64,000 bases of DNA, from positions 1 to 64,000 of the forward strand of contig JACMRG010000028.1 in NCBI GenBank assembly GCA_014376585.1, written 5' to 3'. This document shows, one piece after another, positions 38,549-47,130 of this stretch (position 1 is its first letter; each line of letters opens with the position of its first letter). The notes below the pieces were generated by a model. The model did no database searches, was not told where the DNA came from, and was given only the letters and a program-made list of their open reading frames with translations. The position numbers were made by a program, and so were the translations under genes. This DNA is from Opitutaceae bacterium (GTDB lineage Bacteria > Verrucomicrobiota > Verrucomicrobiia > Opitutales > Opitutaceae).

Positions 38549-40051
38549 ATGAGTTCTTTCCCCATTCCCGCCCCCACAACCCCTCACGACACCGCCGGCC
38601 TCGGTGGCCATCCCCGCGGACTCACCACCCTCTTCCTCGCCGAGATGTGGGAACGCTTCAGCTACTATGGCATGAGGGCGCTTCTTATTCTCTTCATGAC
38701 GAAAACAGCCGTTGAGGGCGGGCTCGGGTATGAAACTAAAAAGGCCGCCGCCGTTTACGGCACCTACACGATGAGCGTTTACCTGCTCTCGATCCTGGGC
38801 GGCTTCATCGCCGACAACTTCATCGGCGCCCGCCGCGCCGTCTTTGCTGGCGGCGTCATCATCGCCACGGGCCACTTCACGATGGCCCTCAACTCTATCC
38901 CCACTTTCTACGCCGGCCTCGTCTGCGTCGCCCTCGGCACCGGCCTCCTCAAGCCCAACATCTCCACCATGGTCGGCAGCCTCTACGCCCCTGGCGACGA
39001 GCGCCGCGACGCCGGTTTCTCCATCTTCTACATGGGCATCAATGTCGGCGCCTTCGCCGCCCCGCTCGTCACCGGCTACCTCGCGCAAAGCGAACACTGG
39101 AAAGCCCGCCTCACCGCCTGGGGTTTCGATCCCGCTCATAGCTGGCACTGGGGCTTCGCCGCCGCCGGTGTCGGTATGGTCTTCGGCCTCATCGTCTACG
39201 TTCTCCAACGTGATCGTCTCGCTCACGTCGGCGCCGCGCCCACGCCCGAGGCCGACGGCTCCCGTCCCTGGGGCAAGCTCGGCCTCGTCGCCCTCGGCTC
39301 CGCCGCCCTCATCGCCGCCATGAAGGCCAGCGACACCTATCCCGTCATCATCTTCGCCCTCTTCGCCCTGCAAATCGCCGCCATCCTCCTCTTCGCCCTC
39401 CGCCCCGATCCTGACAGCAAACGCATGGCCGCCATCCTCGTGTTCTTTTTCGCCGCCGAGATCTTCTGGGCGCTCTTTGAACAGACCGGCTCCACCATCT
39501 CGCTGTTTGCCGACCGCCTCACGCGCAACGAAATCTTCGGCTCGCCCTTCCCCTCCTCGTGGTGGCAATCCGTCAACTCTGTCTGGGTCATCCTCCTCGC
39601 CCCCGTCTTCGCCTTTCTCTGGATCAAGCTGGGCTCGAAGCAGCCTTCCAGCCCGCTTAAATTCGTCCTCGGCCTGCTCTTCGTCGCGCTCTCCTTCGCC
39701 CTGATGGTTCCCGCCGCCAAGCTGACCGCCGACGGCAAGATCGGACCGATATGGCTCGTCGGCCTCTTCTTCCTCCAAACGGTCGGGGAAATGCTCCTCA
39801 GCCCCGCCGGCCTCTCGACGATGACGAAGCTCGCCCCGCACCGCCTCGTCGGCCTCGTGATGGGCATCTGGTTCCTCGCCGCCGCCCTCGGCAGCAAACT
39901 CGCCGGCGCCCTCGCAGGTGAATTCAAAAGCGACAACCCCGCCGAGCTCGCCGACTTTTTCCTGCACCAAGCCCTGATCGTCGGCGCCTGCACCCTCGCC
40001 CTCTTCGCCCTCGTTCCGTGGATGAAGAAACTCATGGGCGGCGTGCGGTGA
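38549..40051 (+). CDS. POT-family proton-dependent oligopeptide transporter
   Basis: The 500-residue inner-membrane protein has about 14 hydrophobic segments. The POT/PTR2 signatures are present: FLAEMWERFSYYGMRALLIL near the N-terminus (with the ExxER-type motif region), GGFIADNFIGARRAVFAGG, and FAAEIFWALFEQTGSTISLF. Members import di- and tripeptides with protons. The C-terminus ends KKLMGGVR. It is likely a single-gene unit. Confidence 0.95.
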   Translation: MSSFPIPAPTTPHDTAGLGGHPRGLTTLFLAEMWERFSYYGMRALLILFMTKTAVEGGLGYETKKAAAVYGTYTMSVYLLSILGGFIADNFIGARRAVFAGGVIIATGHFTMALNSIPTFYAGLVCVALGTGLLKPNISTMVGSLYAPGDERRDAGFSIFYMGINVGAFAAPLVTGYLAQSEHWKARLTAWGFDPAHSWHWGFAAAGVGMVFGLIVYVLQRDRLAHVGAAPTPEADGSRPWGKLGLVALGSAALIAAMKASDTYPVIIFALFALQIAAILLFALRPDPDSKRMAAILVFFFAAEIFWALFEQTGSTISLFADRLTRNEIFGSPFPSSWWQSVNSVWVILLAPVFAFLWIKLGSKQPSSPLKFVLGLLFVALSFALMVPAAKLTADGKIGPIWLVGLFFLQTVGEMLLSPAGLSTMTKLAPHRLVGLVMGIWFLAAALGSKLAGALAGEFKSDNPAELADFFLHQALIVGACTLALFALVPWMKKLMGGVR

Positions 40052-40083
40052 GGCCGAACAATAACGAAACCTAAAACAATCAA

Positions 40084-40563
40084 ATGCCACGTGATCGTTT
40101 CTACGGAGTAGCGGCGGAAGAGCTCACGTCTCATAGTGCGGATAAAGATCTTTTTGCCCGTGCCTATGCTATGGCCCTAGGTGACGCCGATAAAACCAAA
40201 ACTATTTACATCGGTATTCGCGCCGAACGTCTTGAACTTCTCGCTCACGAACAAGCGGCGGAAAATGAAAAGAAAATCTCCGCGCAGAAGACGGCTGATA
40301 AACGCCGAGAGGCTCATTTCTTTAAGCAACCAATCCTTCATAAGCCGCTGCCTAAACCCGAAGACTTTTCAGACCCCAAAATGGCAGAAGCAGTTAGAGC
40401 AATGATCGCAGCACTCGGAGTCAGTGAGTGGCGGCCTTCCGAAATAAGACTCGACGAATCCTCGTTCGAGCGGAGATCCGCTACCAAAGTCACATCACTT
40501 GTTCTCGATCCCACCCCGCCACGCCATGCCCTGGCTCTACCTCCTCATCGCAGCCGCCCTTGA
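40084..40563 (+). CDS. Unknown protein of unlike base composition
   Basis: This 159-residue frame starts at ATG 40084. The DNA up to about 40500 is visibly richer in A and T than its neighbours and uses codons they avoid. The protein is charged (Lys, Glu, Arg-rich) with a helical stretch [20 protein letters not shown] and a late [20 protein letters not shown]. No family is recognised. Its 3' end overlaps the start of the gdx gene by 38 bases in another frame, and the last 20 residues are low-complexity. It may have been acquired by transfer, or its original 3' end may have been lost. Confidence 0.5.
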   Translation: MPRDRFYGVAAEELTSHSADKDLFARAYAMALGDADKTKTIYIGIRAERLELLAHEQAAENEKKISAQKTADKRREAHFFKQPILHKPLPKPEDFSDPKMAEAVRAMIAALGVSEWRPSEIRLDESSFERRSATKVTSLVLDPTPPRHALALPPHRSRP

Positions 40564-40843
40564 AATCGTCTGGGCCGTCGGACTGAAATCGACCGACGGT
40601 TTCACCAAACTCTGGCCCTCCGCCGGCGTGATCGCCGCGATGGCTGCCAGCATGTTTCTCCTCGCCCTCGCCGCCCGCGGCCTGCCCATCGGCACCGCCT
40701 ACGCCGTGTGGACCGGCATCGGCGCCGTCGGCACCGCGATCCTGGGCATCGTCTTCTTTGGCGATAGCGCCGCCACCCCCCGCCTCCTCTGCATCGGCCT
40801 CATCATCGCCGGCGTCGCCGGCCTGAAATTTCTCGGCAAGTAA
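40526..40843 (+). CDS. gdx: SMR-family guanidinium exporter (Gdx/SugE)
   Basis: This is a 105-residue protein with four helices: [19 protein letters not shown] with the conserved Glu, [39 protein letters not shown] and [18 protein letters not shown]. It is close to E. coli SugE/Gdx, which exports guanidinium in exchange for protons, rather than to the drug-exporting EmrE branch. I saw no ykkC-type riboswitch upstream, where the AT-rich gene lies instead. Confidence 0.9.
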   Translation: MPWLYLLIAAALEIVWAVGLKSTDGFTKLWPSAGVIAAMAASMFLLALAARGLPIGTAYAVWTGIGAVGTAILGIVFFGDSAATPRLLCIGLIIAGVAGLKFLGK

Positions 40844-40870
40844 CCGACCTCGGCGCTTCCGCCCTTCGGT

Positions 40871-40900
40871 CTTTCAACTTTCATCCTTCAACTTTCAACT
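40871..40900. repeat. CTTTCAACT-type short-period repeat
   Basis: CTTTCAACTTTCATCCTTCA then ACTTTCAACT; four units of about seven bases, ten bases before the ATG of the next gene. Confidence 0.7.
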
Positions 40901-40909
40901 CCGCGCAGA

Positions 40910-41527
40910 ATGCCCACCCGCACCTGGTTTCCCACCCACATTTATTGCGAGCCGCTCCAACCCGCCGGCCTCGCCAAGTTCAACACCGAGCTCGCCGACG
41001 AATGCCGCAACCTCCGCGACTACGACAAGGGCGGCCGCAAATGGTCCGAGAAAAACTACCCCGGCGGCTACACCAGCTACGCCTCGATGAACGAGCTGCA
41101 CCGCTTCTCCAGCACGTTCGCCGCGCTCGAGAAAAAATTCCTGAAACACGCACGCGCTTTCGCCAAGACGCTGGAGTTCGACCTGCGCGGTCGCACCGTC
41201 CGCATGACCGATTGCTGGGTGAACATCATGCCGCCCACGGCCGCGCACTCACTCCACCTGCACCCGCTCGCCTTCATCAGCGGCACCTACTACGTCGCCA
41301 CGCCTCCCGGCTGCTCCGGCCTGAAATTCGAAGACCCGCGCCTCGAGCGCTTCATGGCCGCCCCGCCCCGCCTGCCGGACGCCAAGCTCGCCAATCGTAT
41401 CCACGTCACCTACCCCGCGGAAGCCGGCAACGTCATCCTCTTTGAAAGCTGGCTCCGCCACGAAGTCGCCGCCAACCGCGTCGAAGAAGAACGCATCAGC
41501 ATCAGCTTTAACCTCAATTGGAGCTAA
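40910..41527 (+). CDS. TIGR02466-family 2OG-Fe(II) oxygenase-like protein
   Basis: The 205-residue protein belongs to a family of putative 2-oxoglutarate/iron oxygenases. Visible parts are NYPGGYTSYASMNELHRFSS, WVNIMPPTAAHSLHLHPLAF with the proximal metal His, ISGTYYVATP, and FESWLRHEVAANRVEEERIS with the distal His and the Arg that binds 2-oxoglutarate. The acidic metal ligand usually in HxD is not in the plain form (HLHPLA), so activity is uncertain. It is cytoplasmic. The gene has a short-period repeat just upstream. Confidence 0.85.
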   Translation: MPTRTWFPTHIYCEPLQPAGLAKFNTELADECRNLRDYDKGGRKWSEKNYPGGYTSYASMNELHRFSSTFAALEKKFLKHARAFAKTLEFDLRGRTVRMTDCWVNIMPPTAAHSLHLHPLAFISGTYYVATPPGCSGLKFEDPRLERFMAAPPRLPDAKLANRIHVTYPAEAGNVILFESWLRHEVAANRVEEERISISFNLNWS

Positions 41528-41560
41528 CTCCACTGGGAGCGCGGACGCCCCTCGTCCGTT

Positions 41561-41613
41561 GTAACGCCGGCATCCTGCCGGCTCCGTGGTGGCTGCGGCA
41601 TCCTGCCGCAGTT
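41561..41613. repeat. Double GC hairpin element, copy 1
   Basis: Contains GCCGGCATCCTGCCGGC and CTGCGGCATCCTGCCGCAG joined by TCCGTGGTGG. The copy at 53487-53539 matches at 47 of 53 positions, and an A:T to T:A swap preserves the first stem. Confidence 0.8.
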
Positions 41614-41702
41614 CCATCCCTCCGCCGCGCCCCCCGCATCTCCTTCTCCGAACTTTCCGCCCAAGCCCCTCGCAAATTTTTCGGACCGCGCTTCTTTCCC
41701 GC

Positions 41703-42017
41703 ATGATCGTAATCCGCCGCATGGTTGACCGGCACCAGTCCTTCACCGGCATTTTCCTGCCCGGCGAACCCGCCCGCATTTTCCCGACCACGGACTACGA
41801 GCACGGCCGCATCCTTCAAATCTACAAACAGGACCGCCCCCACGAAGGCATCATCAACGATTTCACCGACCTCGATGCCTTCATCCGGCCGCCCACGCCT
41901 ACCGAACCAGCATCCGCCCCCACCGCCAAGCCGGCTGCCACTTCACCCGCGACCGCTTCCCCACCGCGCAAAAAAAGAAAACCCGCCGCAGCTAAGCCAC
42001 GGCGGGGTCATACCTAA
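41703..42017 (+). CDS. Small protein with basic Pro/Ala-rich tail, unknown function
   Basis: The product has 104 residues. The first 60 form a compact-looking domain (MIVIRRMVDRHQSFTGIFLP, YEHGRILQIYKQDRPHEGII, DLDAFIRPP). The last 40 are Pro-, Ala- and Lys-rich (SPPRKKRKPAAAKPRRGHT) and could bind nucleic acid, though that is a guess. ATG 41703 is the first start in frame after the hairpin repeat. No family is recognised. Confidence 0.6.
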   Translation: MIVIRRMVDRHQSFTGIFLPGEPARIFPTTDYEHGRILQIYKQDRPHEGIINDFTDLDAFIRPPTPTEPASAPTAKPAATSPATASPPRKKRKPAAAKPRRGHT

Positions 42018-42038
42018 AATTTCGGTTCCGGCGACCGC

Positions 42039-42572
42039 TTACCAGCGGCGATAGTCCGGAGCGACGTAAACGATCTCACGATCACGCCCGTGACGATGCC
42101 GCGGCTGCTCGGCCGCCACGACTACTACGGGCGCGCGACGCCATTGCGGCGCCGCCGGCACATAAACCACCCGCGTCGGCTCCTGCACATAAACCACGCG
42201 CGGTTGAGCCGGTTGCACATAGACGACCCGCGTCGCCGGCTGCGCGCACGGCTGAACCTCGACATAGACCGGGGCCTGCGACGCACATGCCACCGGCGCC
42301 GCCTGCACCAACGCCACCGGTTGAATCACCGGCTGCGTGTAAACCACTTGGCGAGGCTGGTCCACCACCGCCCCCAACAACGCGCCCGCCGCCGCACCGA
42401 TGATGGCGCCCTCGCCCCAACGGTCGTGATTGTGGCCGCCGATAAAGGCCCCGGCGATCCCGCCGATCACCGCGCCGTTGGCAACGGCATTGGGCCGAAA
42501 AACTTGGGCGTGGGCCGGACTGATCCCGGCTGCCGCGGGCGAGAGCGTGAGGAGAAGTGCTTGGGTTTTCAT
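42039..42572 (-). CDS. Exported glycine-zipper protein
   Basis: The product has 177 residues with a signal peptide (LLLTLSPAAAGISPAHA). A glycine-zipper segment follows at about 35-70 (GAVIGGIAGAFIGG, GAIIGAAAGALLGAVV). The C-terminal half is rich in repeated VVYVQ/RVVYV units with Pro and Gln (TRVVYVQPAQPRVVYVQEP). Glycine-zipper proteins insert in membranes or self-assemble. The repeats suggest an extended surface-exposed tail. Its function is unknown. It converges on the preceding small gene with 21 bases between stops. Confidence 0.75.
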   Translation of the reverse strand: MKTQALLLTLSPAAAGISPAHAQVFRPNAVANGAVIGGIAGAFIGGHNHDRWGEGAIIGAAAGALLGAVVDQPRQVVYTQPVIQPVALVQAAPVACASQAPVYVEVQPCAQPATRVVYVQPAQPRVVYVQEPTRVVYVPAAPQWRRAPVVVVAAEQPRHRHGRDREIVYVAPDYRRW

Positions 42573-42765
42573 GTCACAAGGTAAGACGCCGCCGTTTCCG
42601 AAATGTTTACATTGTTTCACTCATCCCCGTTAAGTTTTTAGCGGAACATCCCAAAATCCCCTCTGTCGCGCCGCGTCTCCTCCGCCCGGCCTTCCGACGT
42701 TAGATCTTGGTCGAAAGCGAACTTCCGCCTTCCGCCCCTCGCGGTCACCCGCCTAGTCTTCCCGC

Positions 42766-43197
42766 GTGTCCAAGCCGCCCACTCTCGAAGAGCCGCTGAT
42801 CAAGCGCCGCAGCTTCCGCAATTTTTTCGCTTCGGTGCGTTACGCCATCGACGGCTTCTTCGCTGCGTTGAAACACGAACCCTCGTTCCGCGAAGACCTC
42901 ATCTTTGCCATTTTACTGGTCCCGCTCGCGATCATTTTGCCCGTCAACGCCGTCTCCACCGCGCTGATGATCGCGTCGCTCATCCTCATCTTGATCGTCG
43001 AGCTGCTCAACTCCGCCATCGAGTGGGTCATCGACTACATCCGCCCGGAGATTCACCCCCTCGCCAAGCGCATCAAAGACATGGCGAGCGCCGCCGTCTT
43101 CCTGAGCTACATCAACTGTATCGTGATTTGGGTGATCCTCCTCTGGCCCGACAATGCCGTCTGGCGCCGCATCGGCGACATGATCACCGGCCACTGA
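42766..43197 (+). CDS. dgkA: Diacylglycerol kinase (DgkA family)
   Basis: Starts with GTG 42766 and encodes 143 residues with three or four membrane helices. The signature ELLNSAIEWVIDYI and HPLAKRIKDMASAAVFLSYI of the DgkA/undecaprenol kinase family is intact, as is the N-terminal Glu-rich motif (KHEPSFREDLIF). The enzyme phosphorylates diacylglycerol from envelope-glycan synthesis in the inner membrane. The next gene starts seven bases after the stop. Confidence 0.93.
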   Translation: MSKPPTLEEPLIKRRSFRNFFASVRYAIDGFFAALKHEPSFREDLIFAILLVPLAIILPVNAVSTALMIASLILILIVELLNSAIEWVIDYIRPEIHPLAKRIKDMASAAVFLSYINCIVIWVILLWPDNAVWRRIGDMITGH

Positions 43198-43203
43198 GCG
43201 TCC

Positions 43204-43425
43204 ATGGCTTTTTTCCTGTTTATTCCGATGGCCGTCATTTCATGGATCTATCGGCATGAACTGGGAATGTGCGCCCTCGTGATCTATTGGGGCCTTTGGG
43301 TTATCGGGCTGATTACAACCATCCAGAGCGCAGTGCATTTGGGATTCTTTGTCGGCTTCGAATGTCTGCTTGCGGTCGCGATGCTGATCCATCTCGGCGT
43401 CAACCCGATCGTGCCTCGCTGGTAG
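43204..43425 (+). CDS. Small membrane protein of unknown function
   Basis: The product has 73 residues and three hydrophobic segments (FFLFIPMAVISWIY, ALVIYWGLWVIGLITTI, LGFFVGFECLLAVAMLIHLG). It lies seven bases after dgkA and is probably co-transcribed. I recognise no family. Confidence 0.6.
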   Translation: MAFFLFIPMAVISWIYRHELGMCALVIYWGLWVIGLITTIQSAVHLGFFVGFECLLAVAMLIHLGVNPIVPRW

Positions 43426-43436
43426 CGGCCCCACCC

Positions 43437-44549
43437 TCACCGCAGCCGCACCAAAAACCAGCCTGCCAGCATCGTCATCCCGATATTCGGCAGCCACGCC
43501 GCCAGCACCGGATCGACGATCTGTTTGGTCGCCAGCGACGCCGCCATGTTGGCCATCACGTAATACAGGAAAAAAAGTCCGATCGATTTCGACACGCCCA
43601 CCGCCGGGTTCGCACGCACGCCCGTCACGGCAAACGGGATCGCGATCGCGATCACGATGAGCGGCCCGAGCGTGTCCGCGATCAGCCCGAAGAAACGCAC
43701 CGCATACGGCACGCCCTTCGGATTGTGCTCCACTTCGAAGTAATCGATCAGCCGCTCCAGTTCGCGAAACGACAGGTCCACCGGCCGCCGGTCGATCAGC
43801 AACATCAGCGTCGGATCTTCCCTGTATTTCTCCATGAATTTCTCCGCGAACGGCACCGAGGCCGTCAGCTCGCCCGTCTCCGCTTGAAAGGTCAGCTCGC
43901 GCCCGTCCTTAAACATCCAGCCGCGCCGCGTCTCGTCATACCACGCCTGCGCCGCCACCAGCCGCGTCGTCTCCCGTCGGCGCGCATCCAGCTCCGAGAC
44001 CGACACGCCATAGCCACGCTGTGCGAACTTTCCATAGCGGTTAAAAAACCACATCCGCCGCGCGCCGGGATTGTCGAAACCCACGCTGTTCACCGAACCG
44101 ATCCGGTCCGCCGGCAACGTCTGCGCCTGCCGCCGATACTCGAGTCCGTCCTTCAACGACCGCGATTCCTCCACCGACCACGGCACCACCGTGACGTTGA
44201 GCCACCACGACAACATGCACGCGAACACCCCCACGACCCACACCGGCGCCATCAGCCGGCCAAAGCCCACGCCGGCCGCGCGCATCGCCGTCAGCTCGTT
44301 GGCGCGATGCAGTTTCCCCAGTGCAAACATCAGCGACACCAACAACGCCAGCGGCAGCACGACCGTCAAAAAACTCGGCATCGTCACGAAGAAATACCGC
44401 CAAAGCTCCCCCCCCCGCGCCCCGCCCTCCCGCAGCCCGCGGAAATCGTCATACATCACCTGCACGAGCAACAGTCCGCAGGTCGCCACCAACACGAGCC
44501 CGAGGATTTGCAGCCACTCTCGCAAAAGATGCCGGTCAAACGTGTTCAC
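43437..44549 (-). CDS. lptG: LptF/LptG-family permease
   Basis: Starts with GTG 44549 and encodes 370 residues. The YjgP/YjgQ fold shows four N-terminal TMs (LREWLQILGLVLVATCGLLL, VVLPLALLVSLMFALGKLHR, with NELTAMRAAGVGFGRLM), a large periplasmic beta-jellyroll, and C-terminal TMs (PLIVIAIAIPFAVTG, IGLFFLYYVMANMAASLATK). It forms part of the LptB2FG exporter of lipopolysaccharide. The end KQIVDPVLAAWLPNIGMTML is typical of LptG rather than LptF, so the symbol is likely but not certain. It converges on the small membrane gene. Confidence 0.88.
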   Translation of the reverse strand: MNTFDRHLLREWLQILGLVLVATCGLLLVQVMYDDFRGLREGGARGGELWRYFFVTMPSFLTVVLPLALLVSLMFALGKLHRANELTAMRAAGVGFGRLMAPVWVVGVFACMLSWWLNVTVVPWSVEESRSLKDGLEYRRQAQTLPADRIGSVNSVGFDNPGARRMWFFNRYGKFAQRGYGVSVSELDARRRETTRLVAAQAWYDETRRGWMFKDGRELTFQAETGELTASVPFAEKFMEKYREDPTLMLLIDRRPVDLSFRELERLIDYFEVEHNPKGVPYAVRFFGLIADTLGPLIVIAIAIPFAVTGVRANPAVGVSKSIGLFFLYYVMANMAASLATKQIVDPVLAAWLPNIGMTMLAGWFLVRLR

Positions 44550-44723
44550 TCCGTCACACGAACCCTCGCCCCGCCCCACGCCAAGCCCAATCACCCGCGT
44601 GCGAACATTCACTTCCCGCACCCCGTCCAAAAATTTAGCCCCCGAACCAACGTCTTGGTTGAAAACCTGCTCTCGCTGCCCTTGCCTCCCACTTTCGCGA
44701 CCCAACCCGGACCGTATTTCTCT

Positions 44724-45851
44724 ATGTTTTTCGCCCCGCGTCCCCTGATTCTTACCGCCCTCGTCGCGCTCGTCACGACCTTCGCCGGCGCCCAGGAGAC
44801 CATCAAAATCGGCGAGTTCGCCTCCCTCACTGGCAAAGAGGCCACCTACGGTCAGACCGTCAACAAGGGCACCCGCCTCGCCTTCGAAGAAACCAACGCC
44901 GCCGGCGGCGTCCTCGGTCGCAAACTCCAACTCGTCACCGAGGACGACCAATCAAAACCCGGCGAATCCGCCACCGTCGTCAAAAAACTCATCTCCCGGG
45001 AAAAAGTCGTCGCGATCCTCGGCGAGCTCACCTCGGGCCGCACCCTCGAGGCCGCACCCATCGCTCAAGCCGCCAAAATCCCCCTCGTCTCCCCCGGCGC
45101 CACCGCCGTCGAGGTCACCACCAAGGGCAACTACATCTTCCGCGTCTGCTTCATCGACGAGTTTCAGGGCACCGTCATGGCGAAGTTCGCCTTGGACACC
45201 TTAAAAGTCCGCCGCCTCGCCCTGCTCTCGTCCGTCTCCTCCGCGCAAAGCGTCGGCCTCTCCAAATTTTTCCGCGAGCGTATCACCGCCGGCGGCGGCG
45301 CCGTCGCCCTTGAGCAGAAATACGGCGAAGGTGACAAAGACTTCCGCGCCCAGCTCACCGCCATCAAGGCCGCCAACGTCGAGGCCATCTTCGTCCCCGG
45401 CTACTACGCCGAGGCCGCCCTCGTCTCAAAGCAGGCGCGCGAGCTCGGCCTCACCGTCCCCCTCCTCGGCATCGACGCTTGGGAATCCTCGCAACTCATC
45501 TCCGTCGGCGGTGCCGCCGTCGAGGGCTGCTACTTCTCCACTCACTACTCGCCCGAGAACAAATCCTCCGCCGTCGTCGCGTTTAACCAACGCTTCCGCG
45601 CCCGCTGGAACGAAGATTCCAACGCCCTCTCCGCCCTCGCCTACGACGCCGCCAAGGTTCTGATCGATGCGATCAAACGCGCCGGCTCCACCGACGGTGC
45701 CAAAATCCGCGACGCCCTCGCCGCCACGAAAAACTACGCCGCCGTCACCGGCTCCATCACCTTCGACGCCCAGCGCAATCCCACCAAATCCGCCGTCGTC
45801 CTCACCGTGAAAAACGGCAAGTTCACCTTCGTCCAGGACGTGAACCCCTGA
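44724..45851 (+). CDS. livK: Branched-chain amino-acid type ABC binding protein, paralogue 1
   Basis: The 375-residue periplasmic protein has a signal peptide (ILTALVALVTTFAGAQ). The type I periplasmic-binding fold (Peripla_BP_6) begins IKIGEFASLTGKEATYGQ, then FEETNAAGGVLGRKLQLV and KVVAILGELTSGRTLEAAP. It resembles LivJ/LivK proteins. Four tandem paralogues precede livHMGF; this first one is separated from the second by 142 bases that include an ATCCGTGT-type repeat. Exact ligand unknown. Confidence 0.92.
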   Translation: MFFAPRPLILTALVALVTTFAGAQETIKIGEFASLTGKEATYGQTVNKGTRLAFEETNAAGGVLGRKLQLVTEDDQSKPGESATVVKKLISREKVVAILGELTSGRTLEAAPIAQAAKIPLVSPGATAVEVTTKGNYIFRVCFIDEFQGTVMAKFALDTLKVRRLALLSSVSSAQSVGLSKFFRERITAGGGAVALEQKYGEGDKDFRAQLTAIKAANVEAIFVPGYYAEAALVSKQARELGLTVPLLGIDAWESSQLISVGGAAVEGCYFSTHYSPENKSSAVVAFNQRFRARWNEDSNALSALAYDAAKVLIDAIKRAGSTDGAKIRDALAATKNYAAVTGSITFDAQRNPTKSAVVLTVKNGKFTFVQDVNP

Positions 45852-45924
45852 GCCCTCCGCCGATCTTTCTCTTTCCTCTTACTCTTAATTTTTCTCCATC
45901 CCTCCCCTTCTCCCCGCCTTTTCC

Positions 45925-45963
45925 GTATCCGTGTCCATCCGTGTAATCCGTGGTTAAAAAACC
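45925..45963. repeat. ATCCGTGT-type short-period repeat before the second binding protein
   Basis: GTATCCGTGTCCATCCGTGT, then AATCCGTGGTTAAAAAACCC. It lies between the first and second livK-like genes. Confidence 0.8.
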
Positions 45964-45993
45964 CTCCCTTCCCCCTCCCTTTTTTCCCTCTCA

Positions 45994-47130
45994 ATGAAAT
46001 CCCCCGCCCGTCTCCTCACCCTCGCCGCCCTCGCGGTCGCCGCCATCGCCGCGCCGCTCGCCCGCGCCGCCGAGCCCATCAAGATCGGAGAATACGCTTC
46101 GCTGACCGGCAAGGAAGCCGGCTTCGGCCAAACTTCTCACCACGGCGTGGTCCTCGCCCTCGAGGAAATCAACGCCGCCGGCGGCGTCCTCGGCCGCCCG
46201 TTGGAACTCGCCTACGAGGATAACCAGACCAAGTCCGGCGAATCCGCCACCGCCGTGAAAAAACTCCTCTCCCGCGACAAGGTCGTCGCCCTCATCGGCG
46301 AAGTTTCCTCCGGTCGTTCCCTTGAGGCCGCCCCCATCGCGCAGGCCGCGAAGATCCCCATGATCGCCCCCGCCGCGACCAATCCCAAGGTCACGCAGAC
46401 CGGCAACTACATCTTCCGCGTCTGCTTCATCGATCCGTTCCAAGGCACCGTCATGGCGAAGTTCGCCAAGCAAGACCTCAAGGCCAAGCGCGTCGCCGTC
46501 CTCTCCAGCGTCTCCAACGCCTACAGCCTCGGCCTCGCCAAGTTCTTCAAAGAAACCTTCGTCCCCGCCGGCGGCGTGATCGCCACCGAGAAAAATTTCT
46601 CCGAAGGCGACAAAGATTTCCGCGCCCAGCTCACCGCCGTGAAGGCCGCCAACGTGGACGCCATCTTCGTCCCCAGCTACTACACCGAGGCCGCCCTCAT
46701 CGCCCGCCAAGCCCGCGACCTCGGCATCACCGTCCCGATCTTCGGCGGCGACGGCTGGGAAGATGAGCAACTCCTTTCCATCGGTGGCGACGCCCTCAAC
46801 GGGTGCTACTACTCCACCCACTTTTCCGCCGAAAACACCGACCCCGTCGTCGCCAAGTTCGTCGTCAAATACAAAGCCCGCTGGAACAACGAAGTTCCCG
46901 GCGCCTTTTCCGCCCTCGGCTACGATGCCGTTTACGTCCTCGCCGATGCCATCAAGCGCGCCGGCACCACCGACGGCCCCAAGCTCCGCGACGCCCTCGC
47001 CGCCACCAAGAATTTCCCCGGCGCCAGCGGCGTGACCACCCTCGATAAGGACCGCAACGCCTCCAAAGCCGCCACCATCATCGCGATCAAGGGCGGCAAA
47101 CAGCTGTTCTTCAAAACCGTCGCTCCATGA
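45994..47130 (+). CDS. livK: ABC binding protein, paralogue 2
   Basis: The 378-residue protein has a signal peptide (LAALAVAAIAAPLARAA). Core motifs parallel paralogue 1: IKIGEYASLTGKEAGFGQT, LEEINAAGGVLGRPLELAYE and FGGDGWEDEQLLSIGGDALN. Ligand-pocket regions differ among the four copies, which could broaden the range of substrates of one permease. Its stop overlaps the start of paralogue 3 (ATGA), so the two are translationally coupled. Confidence 0.92.
   Translation: MKSPARLLTLAALAVAAIAAPLARAAEPIKIGEYASLTGKEAGFGQTSHHGVVLALEEINAAGGVLGRPLELAYEDNQTKSGESATAVKKLLSRDKVVALIGEVSSGRSLEAAPIAQAAKIPMIAPAATNPKVTQTGNYIFRVCFIDPFQGTVMAKFAKQDLKAKRVAVLSSVSNAYSLGLAKFFKETFVPAGGVIATEKNFSEGDKDFRAQLTAVKAANVDAIFVPSYYTEAALIARQARDLGITVPIFGGDGWEDEQLLSIGGDALNGCYYSTHFSAENTDPVVAKFVVKYKARWNNEVPGAFSALGYDAVYVLADAIKRAGTTDGPKLRDALAATKNFPGASGVTTLDKDRNASKAATIIAIKGGKQLFFKTVAP

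Noticed and set aside
43269-44723. A long upstream extension of the first binding-protein gene
   Set aside because: The extension is Arg/His/Pro-rich, lies antisense to lptG, and the signal peptide begins at 44724.
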